Assembly (NCBI GenBank): GCA_013698285.1
Contig: JACCVE010000034.1
Coordinates: forward strand, 1 to 15,146
DNA length: 15,146 bases
Direction: 5' to 3'
Source of the DNA: Chloroflexia bacterium
GTDB lineage: Bacteria; Chloroflexota; Chloroflexia; Thermomicrobiales; UBA6265
The position numbers and the translations under genes are program-made. The first letter of the stretch is position 1. Every line of letters begins with the position of its first letter. Shown here in pieces: positions 7,598 through 14,948 of this stretch. A model generated the notes under the pieces. That model had not been told where the DNA came from. It searched no databases and saw only the letters and a list, made by a program, of their open reading frames with translations.

Positions 7598-8524
7598 ATG
7601 AAGATCCACCTCGACACCGACTTCGGCGGCGACCCCGACGATGCCTGCGCCCTGGCGATGCTGCTCGGCTGGCCCGGGGTCGAGATCACCGGGATCTCCA
7701 CCAGCCTGGACCGGGACGGGCTCCGCGCCGCTTATGTCGTCCACCTCCTATCCCTGGCCGGTAGGACCGACATCCCGGTCGCGGCGGGCGCCGCGGCGTC
7801 CCTGACGACGCTGGCGACGGCCGCCCCCGTCACCGGGGATGAGCGCCACTGGCCGCTCGCCATCGAGGGCCGTCCATCTCCGCCGGGTGCCGCGTTGGAC
7901 CTGCTCGCGGCCAGCCTCTCCGCGGGCGCGGTCTTGGTCTTGATCGGCCCATACACGAACCTTGCCATGCTGGAAGTCGCCCGGCCGGACACCCTGGCGC
8001 GGTCAACCGTCGTGGTGATGGGCGGCTGGGTACATCCTCCGGCTCCGGGTCTCCCGGCATGGGGTCCGGAGTTAGACTTCAATGTCCAGTTCGATACCCG
8101 GGCGGCGGAGATCGTGTTCGCTTCGGCCGGGGACCTGACACTGGCGACCCTCCCCGCGGCGCTCGGCGCGACCCTGCGGAGCGCGGACCTCACTCGACTC
8201 CGCGCGTCCGGCCCGATCGGGGCGTCGCTGGCGAAACAGAGCGAAGCGCACGCCCTCGACGCCGGTATGGCTGGCCTCGGCCGGGCGCACCCCGGGTTGC
8301 CGGACGATCTGGTCAATGTCCATTGGGACCCCGTCGCGTGCGCGGTCGCCCTTGGCTGGCCGGGTGCGGTCGTCGACCGGATGTCCCTCTCGCCGGAGTC
8401 ACGCGACGGCGTCCTGCGATTCGTCCCGGACGACCGGGGGCGCACCGTGCGTGTGCTGACGGGGGTGGACGGCGAGGCGTTCGGGGCGATGTGGATTGCC
8501 GCGGTCGAGGCGGCCCAGCGGTGA
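7598..8524 (+). CDS. Inosine/uridine-preferring nucleoside hydrolase family protein
   Basis: The predicted 308-residue enzyme cleaves the N-glycosidic bond of ribonucleosides to ribose and free base. Family marks: the N-terminal metal-binding cluster LDTDFGGDPDDACALAM (5-21), a longer variant of the usual DTDPGxDDAxAL; VLIGPYTNLA (114-123); MGG (141-143); LDFNVQFDTRAAEIVF (159-174), with Asp where many members have Glu in the E-F-N motif; and VHWDPVACAVAL (241-252), carrying the late His-Asp. The ATG at 7598 directly precedes the metal motif; GAGG sits only 2 nt upstream, so initiation may be weak or coupled to aspS, 28 nt away. It is the last gene of the forward block, with murE converging 29 bp beyond. 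Substrate preference cannot be told from sequence, and homologues acting on other ribosides exist. Together with MazG it suggests nucleotide or nucleoside turnover, by inference. Confidence 0.88.
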   Translation: MKIHLDTDFGGDPDDACALAMLLGWPGVEITGISTSLDRDGLRAAYVVHLLSLAGRTDIPVAAGAAASLTTLATAAPVTGDERHWPLAIEGRPSPPGAALDLLAASLSAGAVLVLIGPYTNLAMLEVARPDTLARSTVVVMGGWVHPPAPGLPAWGPELDFNVQFDTRAAEIVFASAGDLTLATLPAALGATLRSADLTRLRASGPIGASLAKQSEAHALDAGMAGLGRAHPGLPDDLVNVHWDPVACAVALGWPGAVVDRMSLSPESRDGVLRFVPDDRGRTVRVLTGVDGEAFGAMWIAAVEAAQR

Positions 8525-8553
8525 AGCGTGAGCGGCGGAGTCGCACCCGTCGA

Positions 8554-10092
8554 TCAGCCGTCGATCGCCCCCCAGCCCCGGCGCCGCAGGGCCAACTCGG
8601 CCGCCCCCCGCTCGTCCCAGGAATGTTTGGTCGTTCCGGCGATGATGCTGCCCTCGTGGCCCTTTCCCGCCAGGAGCACGGTATCACCGGGCTGGGCCAG
8701 ACCAATGGCGTGGTCCACGGCCACCATCCTGTCGGTGATGGAGAACAATGACGTTCCGGCCCGGGCGCCCGCCTCCGCCGCCCCCGCCGCGATCTGGCGG
8801 ATGATCTCGTCCGGGTCCTCATGCCGGGGGTCTTCGGTCGTTACCACGGAGACATCGGCCAATCGGGCCGACACGGCGCCCTGGACGGGGCGCTTGCTGA
8901 CGTCCCGTTCACCGGCGCTGCCGAAGACCACGATCAGGCGGCCCCCGGGATTCAATCCCCGCAGCAGCGTCAAAATCTTCGAGAGGCTCTCGGGGGTGTG
9001 CGCGTAGTCGACGATCACATCGAAGGGCTGTCCGAGGTCCACCCTAGCCAGGCGACCCGGGACCGGCTCGACCCGGGCCAGCGCCCCGGCGACCGCCTCC
9101 AGGGAATGACCCAGCGCGACGCACGTCCCGACCGCGGCGAGGGCATTGTCGATGTTGAAGCCGCCGACGAGGGGAAGCTGCCCTGGGACACTTTCGCCGT
9201 CGAGTGCCAGGGTGAAGCTCGAACCGGACGCGCTCATTACCACGTTGATGGCCCGCAGGTCCGCGGTCGAGTCAGCTCGGGCATAGGTAAGCGTCCTCGC
9301 ACCGGCGGAGAACGGGAGCATCGCCCGGGCTCCCCCGTCGTCCAGGTTGATGACTGCCATTCCCCCGGCGGCCCGGACGGACGTGAACAAGCGCCCCTTC
9401 GCGGCGCGGTAATCCTCGACCGTGCCGTGATAGTCGAGGTGTTCGCTCGTGACATTGGTCACCGCGCCCACGCGAAACCGGACATCGTCAAGCCGGTGCA
9501 AGGCTAACCCGTGCGAGGTGGCTTCGATGGTTGCCACGCGGACCCCAGCGGCGACCATTCGCCACAGGTACCGCTGGACGTCCACGGATTCTGGCGTGGT
9601 CTGGCGGGAGGCGTGGAGGTCCAGGTGGTCGCCGATGCGGACCGCGACGGTGCCGATCAGGCCGGTCCGGACGCCGAGATCGCGGAGCAGGCCGTCGACC
9701 AGGTGGGCGGTCGTCGTCTTGCCGTCCGTGCCGGTGATCCCGACCACGGCGAGAGCGTGCGACGGGTCGTCGAAGAACGCCGCCGCGACGGGCGACAGGG
9801 CCGCGCGGGCGTCCGGCACGACGATACGGGAGACGGGCAGGTCGCAATCACGGTCGAGCAGGACGGCGGCCGCACCCCGGGCGAGCGCCGCGTCGATGTA
9901 GTCGTGACCATCCGCGTCGCCGCCCCGGAGCGCGACGAAGAGGTGGCCCGGGCGCACCTCGCGCGAGTCGAAGGTGATCTCATCGATCACCGTCTCCCGA
10001 TCACCGTCGAGACGGTGCTCGCCTATACGGGCAACGAGTTCGCCGAGCGGCCTCGGTGACGGTGCCAGCGTATCTTGAGACGAGGGTGTCAC
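8554..10092 (-). CDS. murE: UDP-MurNAc-tripeptide synthetase MurE
   Basis: MurE adds the third amino acid to UDP-MurNAc-L-Ala-D-Glu in the cytoplasm, using ATP. The 512-residue protein has the Mur ligase domains in order: N-terminal UDP-binding domain with FDSREVRPGHLFVAL (41-55); ATPase domain with P-loop GTDGKTTT (121-128), TTPES (165-169), EATSHGL (190-196), NVTSEHLDYHG (213-223) and the presumed carbamylated Lys232 in AAKGRLF; and C-terminal domain with DYAHTPES (362-369) and GKGHE (476-480). The substrate loop reads E-D-P-R-H-E (420-425) rather than the D-N-P-R of meso-DAP enzymes, so the added residue may be ornithine or lysine. The GTG start at 10092 overlaps the femX stop by 4 nt, with AAGGTGG about 7 nt upstream. 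It is the last gene of the reverse operon. The upstream in-frame extension to 10296 is a shadow of femX. Confidence 0.95.
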   Translation of the reverse strand: MTPSSQDTLAPSPRPLGELVARIGEHRLDGDRETVIDEITFDSREVRPGHLFVALRGGDADGHDYIDAALARGAAAVLLDRDCDLPVSRIVVPDARAALSPVAAAFFDDPSHALAVVGITGTDGKTTTAHLVDGLLRDLGVRTGLIGTVAVRIGDHLDLHASRQTTPESVDVQRYLWRMVAAGVRVATIEATSHGLALHRLDDVRFRVGAVTNVTSEHLDYHGTVEDYRAAKGRLFTSVRAAGGMAVINLDDGGARAMLPFSAGARTLTYARADSTADLRAINVVMSASGSSFTLALDGESVPGQLPLVGGFNIDNALAAVGTCVALGHSLEAVAGALARVEPVPGRLARVDLGQPFDVIVDYAHTPESLSKILTLLRGLNPGGRLIVVFGSAGERDVSKRPVQGAVSARLADVSVVTTEDPRHEDPDEIIRQIAAGAAEAGARAGTSLFSITDRMVAVDHAIGLAQPGDTVLLAGKGHEGSIIAGTTKHSWDERGAAELALRRRGWGAIDG

Positions 10093-11165
10093 GCACCGCC
10101 CACCTTGCCGAACCGGCGCGCCACGGCGTAGATGACGGGGTGATAGCGGCGCTCCATCGGCAACGGATACCGCACCACCTCGCCGCCGAAGCGGGTCTTG
10201 AAGGTATAGAGGCCGCGCCAGTCGTCTCCTTCCGACCGCGTCACCGCGTTGGCGACGCCCCTGGCGATCTCGGGGTCGTCCTCCGGGATGCCCCACAGGT
10301 CGTACGATGTCGCGCCTCGCTCCCGGGCCCAGCGCATGGCCTCGAACTGGAGCAGGAAGGCCGCCCCGTCCGCTCGGTGCTGGGTCGAGGAGCCGCCGTA
10401 CATGTAGACGCCCCGATCCCCGAAGCGGGCCGCCATCGCGCCGGCGGCGACCTCACCCCCGGCTCGGGCGAACACCAACACCGCGTCGTCCCCGGACTCG
10501 CGCATGAACTGGTCGTAGTAGGCTCGCTCGTGAATACCGAACCCATTGCGGCCGGCCGTGTCCCGCATCAATTCGGAGAACGTCGCCAGTGCGTCGTCCG
10601 TCGGCTCCGCCCTTTCCACCGTGACACCCCGCTTCGTGGCGAGGCGGATGTTATAGCGGTGTTTCTGGTGCATCCCCGCCAGCAATGGGTCGTCATCCAG
10701 CAGGGGTACGATGACCGTGCGGCCCGGTTGGAACCGCGCCGGGCCACGGACGAACCCCGCGTCGCGATAGGTGCCACCCAGGCCGAGCGGGCCGTCCGGT
10801 TCGAGGATCAGGACAACGGCCCTCCTCTCTCGGCATCGGTGATCGAGGGCGGCGATCAGGAAGGGGAAGATGATCCCGGCGTCGCCACGGATAGCCGGTC
10901 CCCGGGGCACGTAGGCCACCGACACCGGTCCACGACGGCGGAATAGCACCTGGGCGAACGCCTCGGCGCCACCGTGGATGACGTGGACACGCTCGACCGC
11001 CCACCCGAAGGCGGTCTTCAACTCACCCCAGCGCCACGATTGCAACAGGTGCCCTCCGGAACGTGCCAGTCCCGCATCCCATAGTGCCGCGGATTGAGTC
11101 GGGTCTCCGGTCGACGGGACAGACGCTGGGTCGTCGCTCGTGAAGGGGGCTTCGCGCACGGTCAC
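10089..11165 (-). CDS. FemABX-family peptidoglycan bridge aminoacyltransferase
   Basis: FemABX enzymes use aminoacyl-tRNA to attach amino acids to the side-chain amine of stem-peptide residue 3, building the interpeptide bridge. The 358-residue length fits the family, which has two GNAT-like subdomains. Marks in order: LLQSWRWGELKTAFGW (40-55), VAYVPRGPAI (83-92), HQKHRYNIRLATKRGV (166-181), GVYMYGGSS (252-260), YDLWGIPEDD (288-297) and LYTFKTRFGGEVVRYP (319-334). No long coiled-coil insertion like that of staphylococcal FemA is seen. The GTG at 11165 overlaps the stop of the HEAT gene by 4 nt, with GGAG upstream at normal spacing; the stop overlaps murE the same way. Direct coupling to murE supports a cell wall role. 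The amino acid transferred and the acceptor (lipid II or soluble precursor) cannot be read from sequence. A general GNAT acyltransferase is the less likely alternative. Confidence 0.87.
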   Translation of the reverse strand: MTVREAPFTSDDPASVPSTGDPTQSAALWDAGLARSGGHLLQSWRWGELKTAFGWAVERVHVIHGGAEAFAQVLFRRRGPVSVAYVPRGPAIRGDAGIIFPFLIAALDHRCRERRAVVLILEPDGPLGLGGTYRDAGFVRGPARFQPGRTVIVPLLDDDPLLAGMHQKHRYNIRLATKRGVTVERAEPTDDALATFSELMRDTAGRNGFGIHERAYYDQFMRESGDDAVLVFARAGGEVAAGAMAARFGDRGVYMYGGSSTQHRADGAAFLLQFEAMRWARERGATSYDLWGIPEDDPEIARGVANAVTRSEGDDWRGLYTFKTRFGGEVVRYPLPMERRYHPVIYAVARRFGKVGGA

Positions 11166-12127
11166 GCCGGGCCGATCTCCAAGGGGTCGACGGTGAGCAT
11201 CGCCTCTTCGAGCGCCGTTGACAGCGCGTCCCGTTCTTCGTCCGACTCGGCGCGGCTGAGGGCGAGGCCAAGGGCATGGGAGACGTTCGGGCCGCCGATC
11301 CGGCCGAGGGCCGTGACGGCGGCCGCCCGGACCTCGGTGTCCTCGTCCTCCAGCAACGAGATCACCTCGGGGATCGCCCGCTCGTCGCCCAGTTCCCCGG
11401 CGGCAAGTGCGGCCTCGTACCGGTATTCGGCATCGTCACTGGCGATCTCGACCAACACCGTCGGCAGGTACCGAGTGCTCAAGGTCCGGCCCATGGACCG
11501 GATCGCCCCGGCGACGAGGGCGCTGTCGCCCTCGTTGTAGAACTCGTCGATCAAGTCGTCGATCTCCTCATCGGAGCCGAACCCACTCATCGCTTCGAGG
11601 GCACGCCTCCGGACCAGCGGTGGCCCGGTGACATCGACCACGATGGCGGCCAGAGTCTCCCGGATCGCGGTCGGGTCCAGCGCGATGTCCGGGTCGATCA
11701 CCAGGCGATCGATGAAGCGGCCTAGCAAGGCAGCGGCTTCCGCCCGGACATCCTGGCTGTCGTCGTCCCGGACCATCTTCAGTAGCGGATCGACTAGGTC
11801 GAGGCCCGTGTCTTCCCAGAGGGAGCCCAGGGCCATCTGGCGAACCGTCGCCGAGGGATCGGTGAGCGAGAGCCGGAGGACCCGACCGAACGATAACTCG
11901 ACCCGGTCCTCGGCCAACTGGTGGATCCACGTCACGACGGCCTCGCGCTTGTCGCTGGCCATCGCGGCCCAGACCGGGGCGAACGCGTTCCGCTCCGCCC
12001 GGTCGAGGTCGGACAGGGCCGCCACGGCAGTCGCGGTCACCTCACCGGCGGCAAGGTCGAGGAGAGCCTGCCGGAAGACCTCCGGCCGGTCATCCAGTGG
12101 GGCGACTGGGAACGTAGGTGTAGACAT
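11162..12127 (-). CDS. HEAT-repeat protein of unknown function
   Basis: This acidic 321-residue protein is made of paired helices of the HEAT type. The clearest units are DPSATVRQMALGSLWED (90-106), SQDVRAEAAALLGRF (124-138), PPLVRRRALEAMSGFG (169-184), ALVAGAIRSMGR (203-214), AEYRYEAALAAGELGDE (233-249) and TEVRAAAVTALGRIG (264-278). The conserved Asp-Val-Arg and Ala-Leu-Gly positions are those of PBS-lyase/HEAT_2 repeats. No catalytic motif, signal peptide or membrane segment is seen, so it is probably a cytoplasmic scaffold. The ATG at 12127 has AAGGAG only 3 nt upstream and lies 38 nt inside the preceding gene, so translation is likely coupled. Its stop overlaps femX by 4 nt (GTGA). Its partner may be one of the adjacent products; this is inference from position. 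The upstream in-frame extension to 12559 is a shadow of the preceding gene. Confidence 0.85.
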   Translation of the reverse strand: MSTPTFPVAPLDDRPEVFRQALLDLAAGEVTATAVAALSDLDRAERNAFAPVWAAMASDKREAVVTWIHQLAEDRVELSFGRVLRLSLTDPSATVRQMALGSLWEDTGLDLVDPLLKMVRDDDSQDVRAEAAALLGRFIDRLVIDPDIALDPTAIRETLAAIVVDVTGPPLVRRRALEAMSGFGSDEEIDDLIDEFYNEGDSALVAGAIRSMGRTLSTRYLPTVLVEIASDDAEYRYEAALAAGELGDERAIPEVISLLEDEDTEVRAAAVTALGRIGGPNVSHALGLALSRAESDEERDALSTALEEAMLTVDPLEIGPA

Positions 12128-14165
12128 CGTCTCCTTCGGGATCCTTGGCAAACGCGCCGCTCTCGTCACCTTCCAGCGTCTGCCGAAGGAGTCGCTCCGA
12201 CATCGGGCGCTCGACGTTGACGGCGGTGAACAGGCGACCGAACGAGACCGAGTAGCCGAGCCCGTCCTGCTGGCCACCGATCCGCTCGAAGGTCGCGGCG
12301 ATGACGCTTTCTGGTCGGCGGCGAGCCTTGTCATCGAGCGGCTTCTCGGACGCCAAACGCGGGAACCGCTCCTCGGAGAGGAGGTAGTCGTCCTCGACCC
12401 CGCAGTGGAACGCGGTCGGCCGGAACACGTACCGGGCGGTGCGCCGCTCGTCCAGTTCCAGCAATCGCTCGTTCTGATTCGCCTGGGAGATGTACTCGAT
12501 CCGGAAATGGCCATCGTTCTCGGTGGCGGTGATCGAGAGGATCGCTCCCGGTACCACATTTTCGGCGTAGAAGTCGTCCAAACCCAGGATGAACCCGCCC
12601 CGGTTCGGACTCGGGTACCGCAATTCGACCAGGTAGGTGGTGAACGACTGCGGTGTCTCGAAGGTCAGCACCGCCGATCGCTGGTCCGGCATCAACGGCG
12701 CGGGTAGGATCGACTGGAGGTTGGCATCCATTGGCAGTAGGCCATGGATGTACTCATAGAACGTCACGACGTGGTCGACGGACTGTTGGGTCCGGAAGCC
12801 CGGCGCGGCGGGGGCCTCGTCCAGCAGGAACCGGTAATCGGTGCCGATCTCGTTGGGCTTGCGCCGGGTAGTACCGATCTGGGCCAGGTTGCTGATGCTC
12901 CAGAATCGCTGGTCCCCGGTACCGACGAAATCGTAGTCACGGTGCTCGCGAGACAGCCGGAAGTTGAGCGCGAACCGCATCGCCTCAAAGTCGGGTGTCT
13001 GGGGCCGGATGCCAAGGATGTCCTGCACCAGCGCCGTGTCCGTCAGAGGCTGCTCCTGCTCCTCGATGTAGTCCTTGATCCGGCGCAGGTCACCACGGCT
13101 GAAGCGAGGCACACGGTCCTCGGACCAAACCTGGCCGCCGAAGTGGGCCACCCGATTGTCACCCCGCAACTGCTCGGTGATCGCCGCCGCCAGGTCGGCG
13201 ACATCGGCGTTGGCCAGGTCGGCCCGAGCCGCCATCGCGGCAGGGGCGGGACGTACGGGGGTCGGGGGCGCGACTGCCACGACCGGAACGACGACTTCAA
13301 CCGGAGGTGCCGGGGCCACCGGTACCACGACGGAGTCGGCCGCCGTCTCGGAGAGGGCAGCCTCATCAGCCGTGTCCGGACCCCCGATCACGTCGTCGAT
13401 GGCCGCCGTAGCGGCCTCGGGTGCCTCGACGGTCGTGTCGGGTCCCGACGCAATATCCTCCGGGGCTTCGACCGTCACCGTGCCGGCGGCGACCGGTGTC
13501 TCTGGCAGTTCGCCAGCGGCGGGGACCGTCGCGATCACGGCCTCGTCGGTGTCGTCCACGCCGGCCGTGCCCGCGACATCGCGGTCGCTCTCTTCACCGA
13601 CCATGCCGGCCACGGCCAGGTCGTCGGTCGACGCGGCGAGCGCGGCGGCGTCTCGCTCCGCCTGGCTGACGATGCGCTCGTCCTCCCGGCGCACGATCTC
13701 GGCCCGGCCGAATTCTTGACGGGGGGCGGCGAACTCTTCCGACAACCCCGCCAGGCCCTCCCAGACCCGGTCGACGCGGGTCCGCTCGCGGCGGACCAGC
13801 GGCGTCGCCGGCTTCGGCAGCGGCGTCATGAAACGCTGGGCAAAACTGTGACTCCTGTCCGGCACGATCTCCAGGACCGGCACCCGGCCATCGCGGGTCG
13901 TCATGAGGACCGCGTCGTCGCCCGTCCCGTCGATCACGAAGACAGCCTTGTTCGCCGCGATGGCCGCCGTCGCCTCAGCGACCGTGGCCGATTCGCCGTG
14001 CTTCCCGAGACCTTCGACGACGGAGGTCATGCGGACTCTGATCGTCGCGTCCGAGGACAAGAACTGCCCTTGCCACCGGAGCAGCTCGAAGACCTTGGCG
14101 GCCAGCGCCTGCTGCTTCTTGGTGCCGGAGAACGTCACGTTCGCGGCATCGGCGGAAACCACCAT
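12090..14165 (-). CDS. Unrecognised 691-residue protein with three winged-helix-like units
   Basis: I do not recognise this family. The N-terminus (1-120) ends in a wing-like strand pair, VFVIDGTGDDAVLMTT (75-90). Residues about 185-312 form a long Ala/Val/Pro/Thr linker with many acidic residues and no predicted fold. Residues 318-350 end in HFGGQVWS, and 356-424 (SRGDLRRIKDYIEEQEQPL, then FALNFRLSREHRDYDFVG and FWSI) look like a second and third unit. The pattern of helices, then an aromatic-x-x-Gly turn and W-S, resembles HARE-HTH or other winged-helix modules; this is inferred. The C-terminal ~250 residues look like a mixed alpha/beta domain without a known catalytic motif. The ATG at 14165 has GAGGAG 11 nt upstream; the 25-residue extension to 14240 looks non-coding. 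No signal peptide or membrane helix is seen. It overlaps the HEAT gene by 38 nt, suggesting joint function. Confidence 0.82.
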   Translation of the reverse strand: MVVSADAANVTFSGTKKQQALAAKVFELLRWQGQFLSSDATIRVRMTSVVEGLGKHGESATVAEATAAIAANKAVFVIDGTGDDAVLMTTRDGRVPVLEIVPDRSHSFAQRFMTPLPKPATPLVRRERTRVDRVWEGLAGLSEEFAAPRQEFGRAEIVRREDERIVSQAERDAAALAASTDDLAVAGMVGEESDRDVAGTAGVDDTDEAVIATVPAAGELPETPVAAGTVTVEAPEDIASGPDTTVEAPEAATAAIDDVIGGPDTADEAALSETAADSVVVPVAPAPPVEVVVPVVAVAPPTPVRPAPAAMAARADLANADVADLAAAITEQLRGDNRVAHFGGQVWSEDRVPRFSRGDLRRIKDYIEEQEQPLTDTALVQDILGIRPQTPDFEAMRFALNFRLSREHRDYDFVGTGDQRFWSISNLAQIGTTRRKPNEIGTDYRFLLDEAPAAPGFRTQQSVDHVVTFYEYIHGLLPMDANLQSILPAPLMPDQRSAVLTFETPQSFTTYLVELRYPSPNRGGFILGLDDFYAENVVPGAILSITATENDGHFRIEYISQANQNERLLELDERRTARYVFRPTAFHCGVEDDYLLSEERFPRLASEKPLDDKARRRPESVIAATFERIGGQQDGLGYSVSFGRLFTAVNVERPMSERLLRQTLEGDESGAFAKDPEGDDVYTYVPSRPTG

Positions 14166-14193
14166 CGGCGTCCAAACTCCTCGTGTAACGGCT

Positions 14194-14215
14194 CGACGCG
14201 TGGTCTCACGCGTCG
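14194..14215. repeat. 9-bp perfect inverted repeat in the gap before the 691-residue gene
   Basis: CGACGCGTG (14194-14202) and CACGCGTCG (14207-14215) are exact reverse complements around a 4-nt loop. No T tract follows on either strand, so it is not a canonical terminator. It lies 28 nt upstream of the ATG at 14165 and 11 nt from the GAGGAG ribosome binding site on the reverse strand. It could be an RNA hairpin between cistrons or a dyad operator. Confidence 0.6.
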
Positions 14216-14302
14216 TGGGCAACCTGGCCGCGTCGGCCAAGCACCATGTCCCGCCGGTACCACCCGGGATCTCCGGACGGACCGAACAGGCACGTGCCGG
14301 AC

Positions 14303-14434
14303 TCAGGCGCCGGCGCGGGCGGCGGCGGCTTTAATCGCCTCGGCCAATTGGGGGATCGTCATCGGTTGGGAAGAACTGCGCAGGATCGACAGCAAGTACT
14401 GGACATCCTCTGGCCTCAGATCGACGGTCGCCAT
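14303..14434 (-). CDS. Small helical protein, 43 residues, possibly a truncated winged-helix module
   Basis: The ATG at 14434 has AGAGG exactly 6 nt upstream, a good ribosome binding site; an ATG two codons earlier (14440) abuts the site too closely. The product begins MATVDLRPEDVQYLLSIL and continues through SSSQPMTIPQLAEAI to an Ala-rich end. This reads as two helices with a turn, like the first half of a helix-turn-helix. No family is recognised. The codons are regular and GC-ending, and it lies upstream of the 691-residue gene on the same strand, separated by 137 bp with a 9-bp inverted repeat. A different frame stays open across the stop from about 14359 to the TGA at 14206, so this could be the 5' part of a frameshifted gene. 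It is also possible that the peptide is complete. Confidence 0.6.
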   Translation of the reverse strand: MATVDLRPEDVQYLLSILRSSSQPMTIPQLAEAIKAAAARAGA

Positions 14435-14819
14435 GATCATCCTCTCTCGTGCAACGTCATCGCCATCCCGCCGCCGCGATCGCGAACGGTACTCCCTCGA
14501 TTCAGAGTTGCCCGTCGTCGGCCCGTGGCGCGGCAGGATCGTCCATGGCTGACAGTAACGCGCGACGGGGGCGTGGGGGTCGCGTGCCGCCGATCCGCCG
14601 GCGCATGTGCCCGGTTCACGAGATTCAACGGCGTCCACCTCGGGCGCCCCACCATATCGACTTCGCGACCGAGGGCCGGGGGCGCTCACCGCAACGAGGA
14701 AGTGTACCGTCCCGCGCTTCCGCGTGCCATGTCGCCCGGACGCCCGTGAGGGACGAATCCGAGTGATTCCGCGTGTGTTCCTTGCCTCGGGGAGCCGACC
14801 TAGGGGGTGCTCCGCTGCC
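14435..14819. other. Intergenic stretch without a supported gene
   Basis: About 385 bp between the 5' end of the reverse operon and the tRNA-Asn promoter. Open frames cross it on both strands, but they have no ribosome binding site, are rich in Arg/Pro/Ser and have no protein-like pattern. It should hold the promoter of the reverse operon, but no convincing -35/-10 pair upstream of 14434 stood out. No repeat array or RNA gene was recognised. Confidence 0.55.
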
Positions 14820-14848
14820 TTGTCCAGCCCTGGGGGCTGTGCTATCGT
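14820..14848 (+). promoter_or_regulatory. tRNA-Asn promoter, extended -10 type
   Basis: TTGTCC (14820-14825) and TATCGT (14843-14848) are separated by exactly 17 bp, with TGC just before the -10 box. Transcription would begin near 14855, about 9 nt before the mature tRNA. An inverted repeat, CAGCCC and GGGCTG around 3 nt (14825-14839), lies inside the spacer. Confidence 0.65.
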
Positions 14849-14863
14849 TCCGGCGCGGCCCGT

Positions 14864-14935
14864 TCCGCCATAGCTCAACGGTAGAGCGTCCGACTGTTAA
14901 TCGGTAGGTTCTAGGTTCGAATCCTAGTGGCGGAG
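14864..14935 (+). tRNA. tRNA-Asn (anticodon GTT)
   Basis: The 72-nt cloverleaf is complete: acceptor TCCGCCA (14864-14870) pairs with TGGCGGA (14928-14934); D stem GCTC/GAGC; anticodon loop CTGTTAA with GTT at 14896-14898; variable loop AGGTT; T stem CTAGG/CCTAG around TTCGAAT. The discriminator is G, as expected for tRNA-Asn. The 3' CCA is not encoded (CCC follows), so it must be added after transcription. The outermost anticodon-stem pair (27-43) is a U-U mismatch; the other four pairs are Watson-Crick. It decodes AAC and AAU. Confidence 0.96.
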
Positions 14936-14948
14936 CCCGAACGATCGC

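Noticed and set aside
8547..8566. 9-bp direct repeat CCGTCGATC at the 3' end of murE
   Set aside because: Two short copies 11 bp apart, one spanning the murE stop and one within its last codons. Too short to separate from chance in GC-rich DNA.
14250..14266. T-box-like GGGTGGTACCG on the reverse strand upstream of the 691-residue gene
   Set aside because: It matches the core of the T-box antiterminator bulge, but the required 3' pairing arm, a specifier stem I and a terminator with T tract are missing, and the downstream gene is not amino-acid related.
12744..14552. 602-codon forward open frame antisense to the 691-residue gene
   Set aside because: Arg/His/Gly-rich, with no motif or ribosome binding site. 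The reverse strand has the better codon pattern and overlapping operon neighbours.
14449..14766. 105-codon forward frame in the gap before the tRNA
   Set aside because: Arg/Pro/Ser-rich, with no ribosome binding site, no hydrophobic pattern and no family resemblance.
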